Shown here piece by piece: positions 1 through 10,517 of a stretch of DNA of 64,000 bases. The notes under the pieces are model-generated. The model searched no databases. It had not been told where the DNA came from and was given only the letters and a program-made list of their open reading frames with translations. Source of the DNA: Lactobacillus iners DSM 13335 (GTDB lineage Bacteria; Bacillota; Bacilli; Lactobacillales; Lactobacillaceae); NCBI RefSeq assembly GCF_000160875.1, contig NZ_GG700805.1:1-64000 (forward strand), written 5' to 3'. Positions within the stretch are counted from its first letter, which is position 1. Each line of letters opens with the position of its first letter. A program made the position numbers and the translations under genes.

Positions 1-155
1 GAGCTATTTTTTTATTTTATTTTTTTATACGAACATTGCTAAAAGCAAGCATTTCAAGCATTTGCTTTACTCTCCGAAAGTATAGCTTTTCGTCACGTTT
101 TGTCATTAATATTATTCGTATTTTTTAAAAAACTATATGGTAGCTTTTTATAAAC

Positions 156-188
156 AAAAAAGTTATAAAAATCATTTTTTATAACTTT
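156..188 (-). terminator. Rho-independent terminator of the amino-acid permease gene
   Basis: A 13-bp A/T-rich stem (159-171 with 176-188) is followed on the minus strand by a T run. The permease stop codon (TGA, 172-174) sits in the loop, so the coding sequence ends inside its own terminator. Confidence 0.6.
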
Positions 189-1587
189 CTTGATTTTGTA
201 ATTTAGAATGTTTTACACCATAAAAAATATAAACCAGTAACCCAACTATCAGCCATAATGTAACCATTATTTTGGTCAATATAGGTAACATCAAAATAAA
301 ATATAAACTAAATATACCTGCTAAAACAGGTAACACTGGATAAAGTGGCATTTTAAATCCTTTATTAACTATATCTTTACGTTTACGCAATGGAATGATA
401 CCAAACGATATTAATGTAAAAGCTAACAATGTTCCAGCATTAATTAATGCTGCAAGCTCAAATAACGGCACTAATCCAGCAAAAAATGCTGCCACTATAG
501 TAGCAATAATAATAGCATTATCAGGTACCTCTCTAAATTTATCAACTTTGCCCATAGCAGGTGGTAGCAAATGATCACGACCAAGAGCATATAGCAAACG
601 AGATCCACCGAGCAGCATAGTTAACATAGCGGTAAAAATACCGATTAGAGCACCTAATGTAATTATTTTATTAAACGAATGCAAACCCACACTTTTTAAT
701 GCATATGCTGCAGGATCATCCACACCTAATTTTTTATAATTAACCATTCCTGTCAATACTAGAGAAAATGCTACATAAAGTACTACTGATATCAATACAG
801 TACCTAAAATACCACGAACTACGTTTTTTTCTGGCTTAATAGTTTCAGCCGAATTGGATGCTAAGGCATCAAAACCAATAAAAGCAAAGAAAGCTGTTGC
901 AGCAGCAGTAGATATACCTCCAATACCAAAAGGAGCAGTTTGAAACTTTTTAGGATAAAAAGGTATATAATTATCTGCTTTAATATAAAAAATGCCGATA
1001 ATTATGAACAAAATGATGATAGAGACTTTAATAATTACGGCTATATTTTCTACACGCTTAGATAGATTTGCTCCTTGATATATTATAAATGCAACAATCA
1101 GCGTAATTAAAACCGCACTAAGGTTAATAATTCCACCTTGCAAAGGCCCAGCTTGCAAGGATTTAGGTAAATTAAACCCAAAAGAGTTTAAAATATTATC
1201 ATTAAAATACGAAGCAAAACCAGTAGCTTCAGCCGAAACCGCTAAGAAATACTCTAATAATAGCGACCAGCCTAATATCCAACCAACTATTTCGCCATAT
1301 ATGATGGATCCGAAAGAATAAGCTGAACCAGCTACAGGCATTGCAGAAGAAAATTCAGCATAAGCCATACCAACAATGCCAGATACCACAGCTGCTAAGA
1401 AAAAAGCTACTGCAACAGCTGGACCTGAATGATCCGCTGCTTCATGACCAGGTAATATAAATATTCCAGTTCCGATAACTGCACCTATACCTAAAGCTAT
1501 CAAGTCTCGTGCATTCAGGCTTCTAACTAAGCGTGCATCTGATTTAAGATATGTATCAATAGATACTTTCTTAAAAAAATTACTCAT
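172..1587 (-). CDS. APC-superfamily amino acid permease (YfnA/CAT-like)
   Basis: 471-residue integral membrane protein with about 12 hydrophobic segments. The N-terminal stretch LIALGIGAVIGTGIF (about residues 29-43) is the glycine-rich first-helix substrate-binding signature of the amino acid-polyamine-organocation family. The family imports or exchanges amino acids across the cytoplasmic membrane using ion gradients. Length and motif fit the cationic amino acid transporter (CAT/YfnA) branch, but the substrate cannot be read from sequence. The gene is transcribed alone. Its start ATG is preceded by a weak AGGAG-like site in the divergent gap towards the ABC exporter. Its terminator overlaps the stop codon. 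Confidence 0.85.
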   Translation of the reverse strand: MSNFFKKVSIDTYLKSDARLVRSLNARDLIALGIGAVIGTGIFILPGHEAADHSGPAVAVAFFLAAVVSGIVGMAYAEFSSAMPVAGSAYSFGSIIYGEIVGWILGWSLLLEYFLAVSAEATGFASYFNDNILNSFGFNLPKSLQAGPLQGGIINLSAVLITLIVAFIIYQGANLSKRVENIAVIIKVSIIILFIIIGIFYIKADNYIPFYPKKFQTAPFGIGGISTAAATAFFAFIGFDALASNSAETIKPEKNVVRGILGTVLISVVLYVAFSLVLTGMVNYKKLGVDDPAAYALKSVGLHSFNKIITLGALIGIFTAMLTMLLGGSRLLYALGRDHLLPPAMGKVDKFREVPDNAIIIATIVAAFFAGLVPLFELAALINAGTLLAFTLISFGIIPLRKRKDIVNKGFKMPLYPVLPVLAGIFSLYFILMLPILTKIMVTLWLIVGLLVYIFYGVKHSKLQNQESYKK

Positions 1588-1724
1588 AAAAAAATTACTC
1601 CTAGTAATATAGTTTATAGTTTTTTAATAATTAATTAATAAATAATATAAAACTAACGATTATTATACTTGATTTAATCTAAATAAAAAAGACATTTTGC
1701 TAAATTTTATTGTCATAAATATTA

Positions 1725-1745
1725 ACTTAAAGTTACAATTTAAGT
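1725..1745. promoter_or_regulatory. Candidate operator (inverted repeat) upstream of the ABC exporter
   Basis: ACTTAAA (1725-1731) and TTTAAGT (1739-1745) form perfect 7-bp arms around a 7-bp spacer. The repeat lies 38 bp before the ATP-binding-protein start and 18 bp before its AGGAGG ribosome binding site. The symmetry suggests a dimeric repressor site, but no regulator gene is adjacent. Confidence 0.3.
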
Positions 1746-1782
1746 ATAGGTATAGTAGGATTTTGCCAGGAGGGGAAAAGCC

Positions 1783-2484
1783 ATGACATACATTGACATA
1801 AAAAATTGCACTAAAATATTTAAAAATGGTATGGAGAAAATCTATGCTAATAATAATATTAATTTTGTAATAAATAGAGGTGAACTAGTCATCATTTTAG
1901 GATCTTCTGGTGCTGGAAAATCAACTCTATTAAATATTTTAGGTGGTATGGAGAATTGCAGTTCAGGAGACATCATAATAGATGGCAAAAATATATCTCA
2001 TTACTCACATAAAAAACTAACAAAATACCGCCGATATGATGTAGGATTTGTTTTTCAATTCTATAACTTGATACCAAACTTAACTGCCAAAGAAAATGTA
2101 GAACTAGCAGCAGAATTAGTCGCCAATGCTATGCCAGCAGATAAAGCATTAAAATTAGTTGGACTAGAAAATCGCATGAACAATTTTCCTTCTCAACTAT
2201 CTGGTGGCGAACAACAAAGAGTAGCTATCGCACGAGCTATAGCCAAAAATCCAAAATTACTTTTATGCGACGAACCAACAGGAGCATTAGATTATAAAAC
2301 TGGTAAAAAAATACTCAATCTTTTGCAAACAATGTGTCATAACTCTGGTGTTACAACTATTATTGTGACACATAACAGTGCCATTGCTCCTATAGCCGAC
2401 AAAATTATTCATATACAAGACGGACAAGTTAAAAAAATAGATATTAATTCTGATCCCACATCTATTGATGACATAGAATGGTAG
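1783..2484 (+). CDS. ABC transporter ATP-binding protein (MacB/LolD type)
   Basis: 233-residue nucleotide-binding subunit. It has a Walker [10 protein letters not shown] (about residues 40-48), a Q-loop within FVFQFYNL, the ABC signature [14 protein letters not shown], a Walker [13 protein letters not shown], and an H-loop in IIVTHN. The 'EPTGALD' form and the partner FtsX-type permease place it in the MacB/LolD/BceA group, which powers export or extraction of hydrophobic or antimicrobial molecules rather than import. A strong AGGAGG ribosome binding site precedes the ATG. The permease starts 9 bp downstream, so the two are co-transcribed and probably form the whole transporter. Confidence 0.9.
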   Translation: MTYIDIKNCTKIFKNGMEKIYANNNINFVINRGELVIILGSSGAGKSTLLNILGGMENCSSGDIIIDGKNISHYSHKKLTKYRRYDVGFVFQFYNLIPNLTAKENVELAAELVANAMPADKALKLVGLENRMNNFPSQLSGGEQQRVAIARAIAKNPKLLLCDEPTGALDYKTGKKILNLLQTMCHNSGVTTIIVTHNSAIAPIADKIIHIQDGQVKKIDINSDPTSIDDIEW

Positions 2485-2493
2485 GCGACTTTT

Positions 2494-4935
2494 ATGAACA
2501 AAAAAGTTTTATGGCGTTATAGTATTCACTCAATTACTAATTCCATTACCAGGTTTATAGCAATCACACTTCTTTTAGGATTAGGAACTTTTGCATTATT
2601 AGGCTTAAAAAGTACTGGACCCGACATGCGTGCAATTGGTCGCCAATTTTTTGTCAAACAAAATTTAGCAGACCTAATCATTACTTCTAATTATGGTATC
2701 GATAATATAGATAAAAAACTTTTACAAAATTTTAAAGATACAGCTAAATTAGAATGTGGATATCAACAAGATGTAATAACTAAGAAAAATAACTTGGCAA
2801 TTAGAATTTTTTCAAAGCCCAAAAACATTAGCATCCCTAAAGTAGTTACTGGAAAAATGCCTAGCAAAGCTAATGAAATTGCCTTATCTTTCTTATTACA
2901 GAACAAATTTCATATAGGTCAAACTATCACCTTTAAACATTCATCAACGATTAAATCACATTCTTTCAAAATAGTTGGTTTTATCAAATCGCCTGAATAT
3001 TTAGACCGCTCTTTTGTTGGACAAACTAATATTGGTAATGGAAGACTAGATGGATTTGCAACTATTACCAAAGGTAATTTTCAAAGTCCTGTCTACCATG
3101 TTGCTCGCTTAAAATTAAAAAAAGTCAAACATATTGACCCTTACAACAAAAAATACAATCAGTTTGTTTATTCTGACCAGCAAAAATTATATAAACTATT
3201 GAATGCAAACCTTAGCCATAAAGATATGCAAGCTAATTTGTTTAAAAATACTTTAGGATTACCATATTATACGGTACAAAGCAGAGATAACCTGGAAAGC
3301 TACACGCAGTATATCTCTAACTCAAAAAAAATTGATATTTTATCAAATGTCTTTCCTGTATTTCTTTTTGCAGTTGCCGGATTAGTAACTTTTTCAACAA
3401 TGACACGTTTTATTGATAGTGACCGAATCAATATAGGTACATTAAAAGGTCTGGGATATTCTAATTTAGATATTGCATTACAATTCGTTATTTTCAGCAC
3501 ATTAGCTAGCAGCTTAGGAATTTTTATAGGTGCTTATACAGGCTTTAACTACTTACCTAATATAATTATGAAAGCTTATTTAGCAAATTCCATCCTTAAT
3601 GACCAGCTGATTAATTTAATATCCGTACCTTTACTAATTGAAGCTATTATTATCTGTGTATTATCAACTATTGTCGCTTCTATGTGGGCTCTTTGGGGTG
3701 CACTCAGGGAGGAGCCTAAAGCATTATTACTACCTAAGCAGCCAAAATTAGGGTCTTCTATTTTACTGGAAAAAATTCCTCCTTTATGGAATAGATTATC
3801 CTTTTCCTTAAAAATAACTGCTAGAAATGTTTTTCGATTTAAAAGTAGAATGTTCATGACAATTTTGGGTATAGCAGGTTGTTGTGCTTTATTAGTCATG
3901 GGGTTAGGAATTCGGGATTCGTTAAAAGAAATTGCTGATACGCAATATGGCGATATTATCAAATATGATTTAATTGCATTACATAACCATCAAATACCAC
4001 AAAATAATAGTCATTACCAATCAATCATTAATGATAACTATGTTAAACGACACACATACATAAACTATAAAGTATGTCATACTAAACAACCACATAAATT
4101 TATTGATTCTAATATTCAAGTAATTACTTTTGCAGATAAGAACGTTTTAAAAAAATATTTTGACTTACGCAATAGACGAAACAAAGAACGTTATTTACTA
4201 AATTCATCTGGTGCTATCATTAATGAAAAATTAGCTAAAATAATGCATGTCAAAGTAGGAGATAAACTTACTTTTAAAGATAATTATAACCATACAAAAA
4301 AGGTGACTATTAGCCACATATGTGAAATGTATTTAGGTCACTATCTATTCATGAATCGAAAAACTTATCAAAAAGTTTTTCAAACAAGCTATACATCTAA
4401 TGCAGACATGATTTCTCTGAAATCGCATAAAGATTTAAACAAATTTAATGAAAAACTGCTAAAAACAAATAATTTGCAAACGATTCTATCTAATCAAACA
4501 TCATTTAAAACATTAAAAAACTTTACTGGCAACTTGACTGAAGTAATAATAATTTTAATTATAATGGCTATTATGTTGGCTTTAATAGTTATCTACAATT
4601 TAACAAATATCAATATGCTCGAGCGAATACGTGAAATAGCAACCCTTAAGGTTCTGGGATATTTTTCTATAGAAGCTACAATGTATATTTATCGCGAGAC
4701 TATTATTCTAGCTATATTTGGAATTTTTGGAGGCTGGTTTTTAGGATTTTTACTACACAAATTCATCATTGTACAACTACCTCCTAGTTTTGCAATGTTT
4801 GATCCTAATATATATCTTGATAATTTATTAATATCTGCAATTATTCCCCTAGTTGTTACAACAATCTTAGCATTCATCATCCATTTTAAAATAAAGAAAC
4901 AAGACATGTTACAAGCGTTACAGTCTGTAGAATAA
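2494..4935 (+). CDS. ABC transporter permease, FtsX/MacB family
   Basis: 813 residues. There is one N-terminal transmembrane segment, a large extracytoplasmic domain, then three hydrophobic segments (about 285-400). This pattern repeats, with a second extracytoplasmic domain (about 480-680) and three terminal membrane segments. The duplicated FtsX layout is typical of ten-helix permeases in Firmicutes that export lipids or peptides or sense antimicrobial peptides. It is the partner of the ATPase just upstream. No peptide or two-component gene lies beside it, so the substrate is unknown. The gene ends at a bidirectional terminator shared with the dlt operon. Confidence 0.85.
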   Translation: MNKKVLWRYSIHSITNSITRFIAITLLLGLGTFALLGLKSTGPDMRAIGRQFFVKQNLADLIITSNYGIDNIDKKLLQNFKDTAKLECGYQQDVITKKNNLAIRIFSKPKNISIPKVVTGKMPSKANEIALSFLLQNKFHIGQTITFKHSSTIKSHSFKIVGFIKSPEYLDRSFVGQTNIGNGRLDGFATITKGNFQSPVYHVARLKLKKVKHIDPYNKKYNQFVYSDQQKLYKLLNANLSHKDMQANLFKNTLGLPYYTVQSRDNLESYTQYISNSKKIDILSNVFPVFLFAVAGLVTFSTMTRFIDSDRINIGTLKGLGYSNLDIALQFVIFSTLASSLGIFIGAYTGFNYLPNIIMKAYLANSILNDQLINLISVPLLIEAIIICVLSTIVASMWALWGALREEPKALLLPKQPKLGSSILLEKIPPLWNRLSFSLKITARNVFRFKSRMFMTILGIAGCCALLVMGLGIRDSLKEIADTQYGDIIKYDLIALHNHQIPQNNSHYQSIINDNYVKRHTYINYKVCHTKQPHKFIDSNIQVITFADKNVLKKYFDLRNRRNKERYLLNSSGAIINEKLAKIMHVKVGDKLTFKDNYNHTKKVTISHICEMYLGHYLFMNRKTYQKVFQTSYTSNADMISLKSHKDLNKFNEKLLKTNNLQTILSNQTSFKTLKNFTGNLTEVIIILIIMAIMLALIVIYNLTNINMLERIREIATLKVLGYFSIEATMYIYRETIILAIFGIFGGWFLGFLLHKFIIVQLPPSFAMFDPNIYLDNLLISAIIPLVVTTILAFIIHFKIKKQDMLQALQSVE

Positions 4936-4936
4936 C

Positions 4937-4974
4937 AAAAAAGCTAATCTATCTCAAAATAGATTAGCTTTTTT
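4937..4974. terminator. Bidirectional terminator between ABC permease and dltD
   Basis: A 16-bp perfect stem (4937-4952 with 4959-4974) around a 6-nt loop, with A tracts and T tracts on both sides. It serves the converging permease (+) and dlt (-) transcripts. Confidence 0.9.
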
Positions 4975-4986
4975 CAAAGCATTTTT

Positions 4987-7272
4987 TTAATTAGATAAAC
5001 CTAATATCAGCTTATTCATAGTAGCACGCAATGCAAAGAATCTTTTAATAGGCATATTAGTTTGTACAATAATAGCATTGGAGCCGTCTTTAGATATACG
5101 TACAAAATTACTAAAGCCGTAGCCATAACCATTACATGATTTAAATGATACAAAATTGTAAAATCCACCCATATAGTTAGAGCCATCATTTTTATTATTG
5201 ACCTTATTAAATAATTCTTTTATTGATTGATTAGAGATAATCTTACCTTGCAGAATATATCTAATAGTCTTGTACAAATCAGCATTAGACATATATATAT
5301 TGCCTGCACCTACTAATCCATGCAACTGGTTAATATCAATATTAACTTTTACTAATGGATTAGATACGTTATCCAATGATTGATAACTATTAACCGCTCC
5401 TATTTCTAACATTTTTGCAGGTTTAGACCAAGCAAAAGCTGTATGTTTTAATGCTAACGGCTTAATGTATGTAGCAGTGAATAATTGTTCATACGTTTTA
5501 TGAGTAATCTTTTCTAGAATACCTGATATCAATACATAATTAAAGGAATCATAATATCGCTTGTTATACAACTTCGGTGAGAAAATTATATTCTTCTTGA
5601 TATCATATCTTATACCAGCTTGATTTGATTTAAAGGTCGACGTCCCTAATATCGCACGAGGACGTGTAGCTAAACCTGATGTCATGCTTAATAATTGAGA
5701 TATAGAAATCTTATCAGCAGATGGTACTTGCGGATAAAACTTAGACAACTTATCCGATAAACTTAAGCGTCCCTTCTCTACTTGTTTCATGAGCATAACA
5801 GCTGTCATAACTTTTTGCGTAGAATTAATTAAATAACTCGAATTAGGTAATGTTTCCTTTTTCATATCATAATCTGCATAAGAGTTTTGATAATTTAAAA
5901 ATGGTTTGTTATTTTTAATAACTAGCACATTTCCACGCACTTTAGCATTATCAAGGGCTTGTTTAATATGTAACTGAGCTTGTTTCTTAGGTGTTAACTG
6001 CTTAGTTGTATGTTTAATATTAACTTTATTAGCCCATGTTTTACTAAAATAATAATTTTTTAGATTGTATGATATTGGTATATTACATTGTTTCATCAAT
6101 GGTCTTACATACTTGTCAACTTCAAGCCAACCATTCCAACCCAAATGAATCGTATCTTCCATAAAGTATGGCTTACCACCATCTCTAGAAAGATCCGCAA
6201 TATTATAAAAGCCTTGACTAATTAACTGTTGCTTAATCTTAGCAACGGTTTTTTGATACATTTTGGAAGAAAGTCCTGTATAATCACTCCATTTTTTATT
6301 AACAGGAGGGATAACAAACAAAACATTAACATGTTCTTTAGCAAATTCACTCAAAACCAATTGCAAATCAGAGTATTCTGGCGATTTAGTATAATTAAAC
6401 GTCTTTTGAGCCCCTTTTAAGCGTTGTAAATTAGCATTGTTAAGTCTCTTAGTATAAAATTGATTAGCAATTCCAAAAGAATTATTATTAGTATTTAATT
6501 TTCCTTCAAGAGTAGCAACTTCATGCAACTTATTTAGATCGTACTTATCAGGTAACTTTTCCGATACTTTTTTGATATGGTCCACATTATCATCACAGAA
6601 CATAGAAGTGAAAAAATTATCTTCATTCAAAAGCATCCGTCGACGTATTCTAAACCACAAAAGTTGCTCAGGTGTTAATTTCTTGCCGGAAGCAATCATC
6701 ATTAATGCATAATTAGTTATAACATTAGAATTAATAGCCACTTTGGGCATTGACAACAAACGCCTTGCAACATATCTAGTCGCTATACTATCTTTAGCAG
6801 ATAAAAGCCAATTAACTAATTGTAACTGTGAAAAGTATAAACCAAAAGCATTAGGATTCTGTCCTTGTTTCGTAAACCATTGAGACGAAATAATATACAC
6901 GGCCTTCTTATTCTGCAATTGTTGCACAGTCTCTTGCATATTAAAAAATTGCGTTAATGATTGGCTACCTGGTCCCCCCAATAAAAAGGGCTTATAATCA
7001 CGTTTATATTTATACGCTAAGACACTAGGATGGCAACAATCCATACGTAACAATTCACTTGATCCATAAAATGGCACATACTCTTTGCTAAATGCCGCTT
7101 GTTTAATTTCCTGTCCCTTGAATATATTTTTAGAACAAGATACTGACGCTTTATACAAAAGCTGTTCCGATTTTATATCAGTTGTCCACGGATACAATAA
7201 AACTAATTCTAATAAAACAAAGGCACAAATAAGCGGACCAAAAATATGCAGTAATCTGCTTTTACTATTCAT
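4987..7272 (-). CDS. dltD: DltD D-alanyl transfer protein fused to a DltE-like serine hydrolase domain
   Basis: 761 residues against about 420 for ordinary DltD. Residues 1-405 are DltD: one membrane anchor (about 7-28), the GSSE nucleophile motif (catalytic Ser 71 or 72), and the D-x-x-H pair at Asp373/His376 in DTIHLGW. DltD completes D-Ala transfer onto lipoteichoic acid outside the membrane. After a Lys/Gln-rich linker (about 415-445), residues about 450-755 are a class C beta-lactamase/DD-peptidase fold. It has an S-x-x-K motif STQK (Ser484, Lys487) and a Tyr motif YDS (Tyr574; the usual Asn is Ser576). Instead of the usual H-x-G there is NGYGYG. Free-standing relatives (PbpX2/DltE of Lactiplantibacillus plantarum) sit in dlt operons and remove D-Ala from lipoteichoic acid. 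The start overlaps dltC by 8 bp. Whether the C-terminal domain is active is inference. Confidence 0.9.
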   Translation of the reverse strand: MNSKSRLLHIFGPLICAFVLLELVLLYPWTTDIKSEQLLYKASVSCSKNIFKGQEIKQAAFSKEYVPFYGSSELLRMDCCHPSVLAYKYKRDYKPFLLGGPGSQSLTQFFNMQETVQQLQNKKAVYIISSQWFTKQGQNPNAFGLYFSQLQLVNWLLSAKDSIATRYVARRLLSMPKVAINSNVITNYALMMIASGKKLTPEQLLWFRIRRRMLLNEDNFFTSMFCDDNVDHIKKVSEKLPDKYDLNKLHEVATLEGKLNTNNNSFGIANQFYTKRLNNANLQRLKGAQKTFNYTKSPEYSDLQLVLSEFAKEHVNVLFVIPPVNKKWSDYTGLSSKMYQKTVAKIKQQLISQGFYNIADLSRDGGKPYFMEDTIHLGWNGWLEVDKYVRPLMKQCNIPISYNLKNYYFSKTWANKVNIKHTTKQLTPKKQAQLHIKQALDNAKVRGNVLVIKNNKPFLNYQNSYADYDMKKETLPNSSYLINSTQKVMTAVMLMKQVEKGRLSLSDKLSKFYPQVPSADKISISQLLSMTSGLATRPRAILGTSTFKSNQAGIRYDIKKNIIFSPKLYNKRYYDSFNYVLISGILEKITHKTYEQLFTATYIKPLALKHTAFAWSKPAKMLEIGAVNSYQSLDNVSNPLVKVNIDINQLHGLVGAGNIYMSNADLYKTIRYILQGKIISNQSIKELFNKVNNKNDGSNYMGGFYNFVSFKSCNGYGYGFSNFVRISKDGSNAIIVQTNMPIKRFFALRATMNKLILGLSN

Positions 7273-7504
7273 TTTTTAAACTTTCTACTTTTGCAATTAT
7301 TTTATTAACAGTGTTCCATTCATCTCTGTTAAATTCAGATACAGGTGCAGTAACGTCACACTGTTCTTGCAACTCTAGAAGTAATTGAACTGTAGCCATT
7401 GAATCTAGTAACCCTGTATCAAATAAGTTATCATCCATACGAGAAGACAAATCTTCTCCTGTTAATTCATTTAAAATGTCCAAAACAATTTGCTTAATAT
7501 CCAT
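7265..7504 (-). CDS. dltC: D-alanyl carrier protein DltC
   Basis: 79-residue acyl carrier protein. Ser35 in the LLDSMA motif is the expected 4'-phosphopantetheine attachment site that carries D-Ala as a thioester. DltA charges it, and DltB/DltD then use it for export to teichoic acid. The length is normal for the family. It lies between dltB and dltD with an 8-bp overlap into dltD, which suggests translational coupling. Confidence 0.95.
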   Translation of the reverse strand: MDIKQIVLDILNELTGEDLSSRMDDNLFDTGLLDSMATVQLLLELQEQCDVTAPVSEFNRDEWNTVNKIIAKVESLKNE

Positions 7505-7549
7505 TATTATATATTCCTTTCAATATCAATATACAAACTTGACTTAAAT

Positions 7550-8767
7550 TTATTTGAACCATAGAGTATCTAAAAATCCAGAGAAAATCAAGAAACCAAA
7601 ACATACAATGTTAATAGTCAAAAATATGGCAAACGCTTCTGTAAACTTATTATGTGGTATATGATCGCTATGCTTTTTCTTAAATCGCAACCAAATGTCA
7701 TTAATAATAATAGCTACAGCATGAAAAATACCATATACAATATAATACCATGTTATACCATGCCAAAAACCCATTATTAAGAAATTCAATAAATAAGCTA
7801 TCTGAGATAACCTAATTCTATTCCTAATCAATCGCTTTTTCATTGCAAAAAAAGTAAATCTCATAAAAATAAAATCACGGAACCAAAAAGACAAAGTCAT
7901 ATGCCAACGATTCCAAAAATCTTTTATATTTTTCGAAATAAATGGCTTATTGAAATTAACAGGAGTATTTATACCCATAAAATAGGATGTACCTACAGCA
8001 AACAAAGAATAACCTGCAAAGTCAAAAAATAAGTACATACTATAACAATACATATATCCCACTAATGCCCATGACAACCTAAGTCCTCCATTAGCTTTAC
8101 CAATAAATAATGCGGTTTTAGCTAATTGCGGTAACCATAACGTACCAAAGACATAACCAATAATAAATTTATATAAAAAGCCTTGAAAAATATAAAAAGT
8201 GCCTTTTTCTAAATAATCTAAGTACTGATCTCTAGTTGGAGCTGTGTCATAGTCTTTTTGAAACCGTCTATACCTATCAATAGGACCTGACGAAATCGTA
8301 GGGAAAAATAACAAAAAACGTGCATAAGTAACTGGATCAACAGATTTTATCGTCTTATCACGCAATTCCATAATAACTTGAACAGTTTTAAAAGTTAAAT
8401 ATGATATTCCAACAAATCCTATGAGGCTTGAAACGTCGGTTGGAACTAATGGTGCAATTTTAACTAAAGCTAAGGGCAAAATAGATGCAATAACCGCACA
8501 AACAAAAACCTTAGTACTGTTCTTCCCTTTTTTTAAATACTTTTGATATAGGAACGTTATCAGAAATTGAAAAATAACATATCCTATAATTTGCACCCCT
8601 TGTATCCATTCAGAACCTGAAAACATTAAGAATAAAAAAAGAAATGAAATAAATGCTTCATAATTTTTATATCTTTTGCCATTATAAAGACCAATAATCA
8701 AAGGCAACAAAGCTATAAATAAAATGATAAAGTAACGAGGGTTAGTATACGGCTGCAGATTGATCAC
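7550..8767 (-). CDS. dltB: D-alanyl transfer membrane protein DltB (MBOAT)
   Basis: 405-residue polytopic membrane protein of the MBOAT family, with about 11-12 hydrophobic segments. The NRWH...FRDF block (about residues 288-300) and the MGFWHGITW block with the putative catalytic His are the MBOAT hallmarks. DltB accepts D-Ala from DltC on the cytoplasmic side and passes it across the membrane. Its start overlaps the end of dltA by 4 bp (ATGA-type), so the two are translationally coupled. Confidence 0.95.
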   Translation of the reverse strand: MINLQPYTNPRYFIILFIALLPLIIGLYNGKRYKNYEAFISFLFLFLMFSGSEWIQGVQIIGYVIFQFLITFLYQKYLKKGKNSTKVFVCAVIASILPLALVKIAPLVPTDVSSLIGFVGISYLTFKTVQVIMELRDKTIKSVDPVTYARFLLFFPTISSGPIDRYRRFQKDYDTAPTRDQYLDYLEKGTFYIFQGFLYKFIIGYVFGTLWLPQLAKTALFIGKANGGLRLSWALVGYMYCYSMYLFFDFAGYSLFAVGTSYFMGINTPVNFNKPFISKNIKDFWNRWHMTLSFWFRDFIFMRFTFFAMKKRLIRNRIRLSQIAYLLNFLIMGFWHGITWYYIVYGIFHAVAIIINDIWLRFKKKHSDHIPHNKFTEAFAIFLTINIVCFGFLIFSGFLDTLWFK

Positions 8768-10281
8768 GCGTTATTAACCTCCTTAATGACTTGTTTAATA
8801 TTTACTTTGCCATTTTGCGATATTGGCAGCTTATCCTTATAAACAAATCTTTGTGGTATCATATACGGCATAACTTCTTTTTCCAAACTCTCACGAATTT
8901 GCTGTGTTATTTCTTTTTCAGAGTACTTTTCCTTAACTCCTTCGGCCAATTCCACCACCGCTACTAATTGTTGTACTTTATTATCTTTATTATATTTAGG
9001 AGCAACAACACCATAACGTACTAATGGATTTTTCGATAAATAGAAATTAATTTCTTCTAGTTCAATACGAAAGCCATTAAATTTAATTTGAAAATCGATA
9101 CGACCACGGTAAAATAACATACCATCCTCAAAAAATCCTAAGTCACCAACGCGATAACTAGGGTACTTTTGTCCATCTTGATGGAAAAAGACCTTCTTAG
9201 TTCTTTCAGGATCATTCATATAACCTTTAGAAACAGTAGGACCAGTGACAACAATTTCACCCTGTGATTCTTTTTGTCCTTTAGTAGTATCAATAGTTAT
9301 TACAGTATCTTCCTTTACTTTACCAATAGGTAAACGGTTATACTTTTTCAGAATTTCATCCGTTATTTCAACTTGAGTAATTGCCACTGTGGTTTCAGTA
9401 GGACCATATGTATTAAAGATGTGACTATTACTAAATTTGTTATGCAACATTTGTGCAGTCCTATGACCAAATTCTTCACCGCATAATAAAAAGTGTGTTA
9501 TGTCAGGATGATGTTCCTGATTGAATGTTGGATCTAAAAAGCACATTTCAACAAATGAAGGTGTAGATACCCAGACATTAAATTTCAAATTAGGTAAAAT
9601 CTTAAATAATTGACCCAAATTAGATGTTATTTCATGCGGCATAACAACAATGCTACCGCCAGATAATAGAGCTGGATATATGCTCATTACAGATACATCA
9701 AAAGAATAAGTAACCTGTGCCAAGAATTTAGGTCTGTCTGGCAATTTGAAATCGGCAAATTCCCAATTTAAGAAACTAACAACATTGTTATAACTAATTT
9801 GAACACCCTTAGGCTTTCCTGTAGTGCCTGAAGTAAATAGAATGTAAAAGTTATCATCACCAGCTACAAAATCAGCTTCATTTATCTTAACACTGTCAAT
9901 TTTGTCTATATCTGATGGCACAATAACATTTACGCCTTCCACGGCAACAGGTAGTGGATCCACCGCTATAACAGTAGTAGCCTTAGAAACATCTTGTATC
10001 ATAAATAAACGATCACTGTTAGAATATGATGCAATTGGAATATAAGCATGTCCTGATTTTAAGCAACCCAAAAAAGCTGCAATAACATCAAACGTTTGAC
10101 CTCCCCAGATCATAATAGGCTCTTTAGATGCTAATCCTAAAGAATTAATTTTAGTAGCGTACTGATCTGAACGCAATTTCAATTCACCATATGTTTTTGT
10201 ATTTCCTAGGTAATCATATGCTAATCGATGTGGATCTTCTAATGCAATCCCATCTATTTTTTGAATTATATCTTTGATCAT
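8764..10281 (-). CDS. dltA: D-alanine--DltC ligase DltA
   Basis: 505-residue ANL-superfamily adenylating enzyme. It activates D-Ala with ATP and loads it on DltC. Visible core motifs are FTSGTTGKPKG (phosphate loop), NTYGPTETT (A5), GRIDFQIKFNGFRIE (hinge A8) and the C-terminal catalytic Lys in SQNGKVN (A10). The length is typical. It lies 18 bp after dltX, with a ribosome binding site in that gap (AAAGG), and overlaps dltB by 4 bp. Confidence 0.95.
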   Translation of the reverse strand: MIKDIIQKIDGIALEDPHRLAYDYLGNTKTYGELKLRSDQYATKINSLGLASKEPIMIWGGQTFDVIAAFLGCLKSGHAYIPIASYSNSDRLFMIQDVSKATTVIAVDPLPVAVEGVNVIVPSDIDKIDSVKINEADFVAGDDNFYILFTSGTTGKPKGVQISYNNVVSFLNWEFADFKLPDRPKFLAQVTYSFDVSVMSIYPALLSGGSIVVMPHEITSNLGQLFKILPNLKFNVWVSTPSFVEMCFLDPTFNQEHHPDITHFLLCGEEFGHRTAQMLHNKFSNSHIFNTYGPTETTVAITQVEITDEILKKYNRLPIGKVKEDTVITIDTTKGQKESQGEIVVTGPTVSKGYMNDPERTKKVFFHQDGQKYPSYRVGDLGFFEDGMLFYRGRIDFQIKFNGFRIELEEINFYLSKNPLVRYGVVAPKYNKDNKVQQLVAVVELAEGVKEKYSEKEITQQIRESLEKEVMPYMIPQRFVYKDKLPISQNGKVNIKQVIKEVNNA

Positions 10282-10299
10282 TTATTAATACCTTTCAAA

Positions 10300-10455
10300 T
10301 TAGAAATCCTTATATATAAATTTTGCTGCTCCAATACCACTATATGAATATAGATATACTAAAACTAGCAATATTGCAAAATAAAATAATGTTTTCAAGA
10401 CAAATATACTTATATTCTTTAAACATGTCTTATTTTTATCATTTATTTTAATCAT
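10300..10455 (-). CDS. dltX: Teichoic acid D-Ala incorporation-associated protein DltX
   Basis: 51-residue single-span membrane protein directly upstream of dltA, short enough to be missed by a 60-residue cutoff. A hydrophobic helix (about residues 16-37) is followed by the conserved C-terminal tail YSGIGAAKFIYKDF. That tail is the diagnostic DltX motif (family DUF3687), proposed to interact with the DltD/DltB acyl-transfer step. A strong AGGGGGG ribosome binding site lies 4 bp before the ATG. The gene gives this operon the standard Lactobacillaceae dltXABCD order. Confidence 0.92.
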   Translation of the reverse strand: MIKINDKNKTCLKNISIFVLKTLFYFAILLVLVYLYSYSGIGAAKFIYKDF

Positions 10456-10517
10456 AATTCCCCCCTAAACATACCATGATTAAATTTTACAACAATATTT
10501 CAAAAACGGATATTTAT

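Noticed and set aside
1..171. Possible regulatory RNA or gene before the permease terminator
   Set aside because: There are inverted pieces (for example AGCAAGCA/TGCTT) but no consistent fold, and the upstream gene lies outside the window, so I could not support a call.
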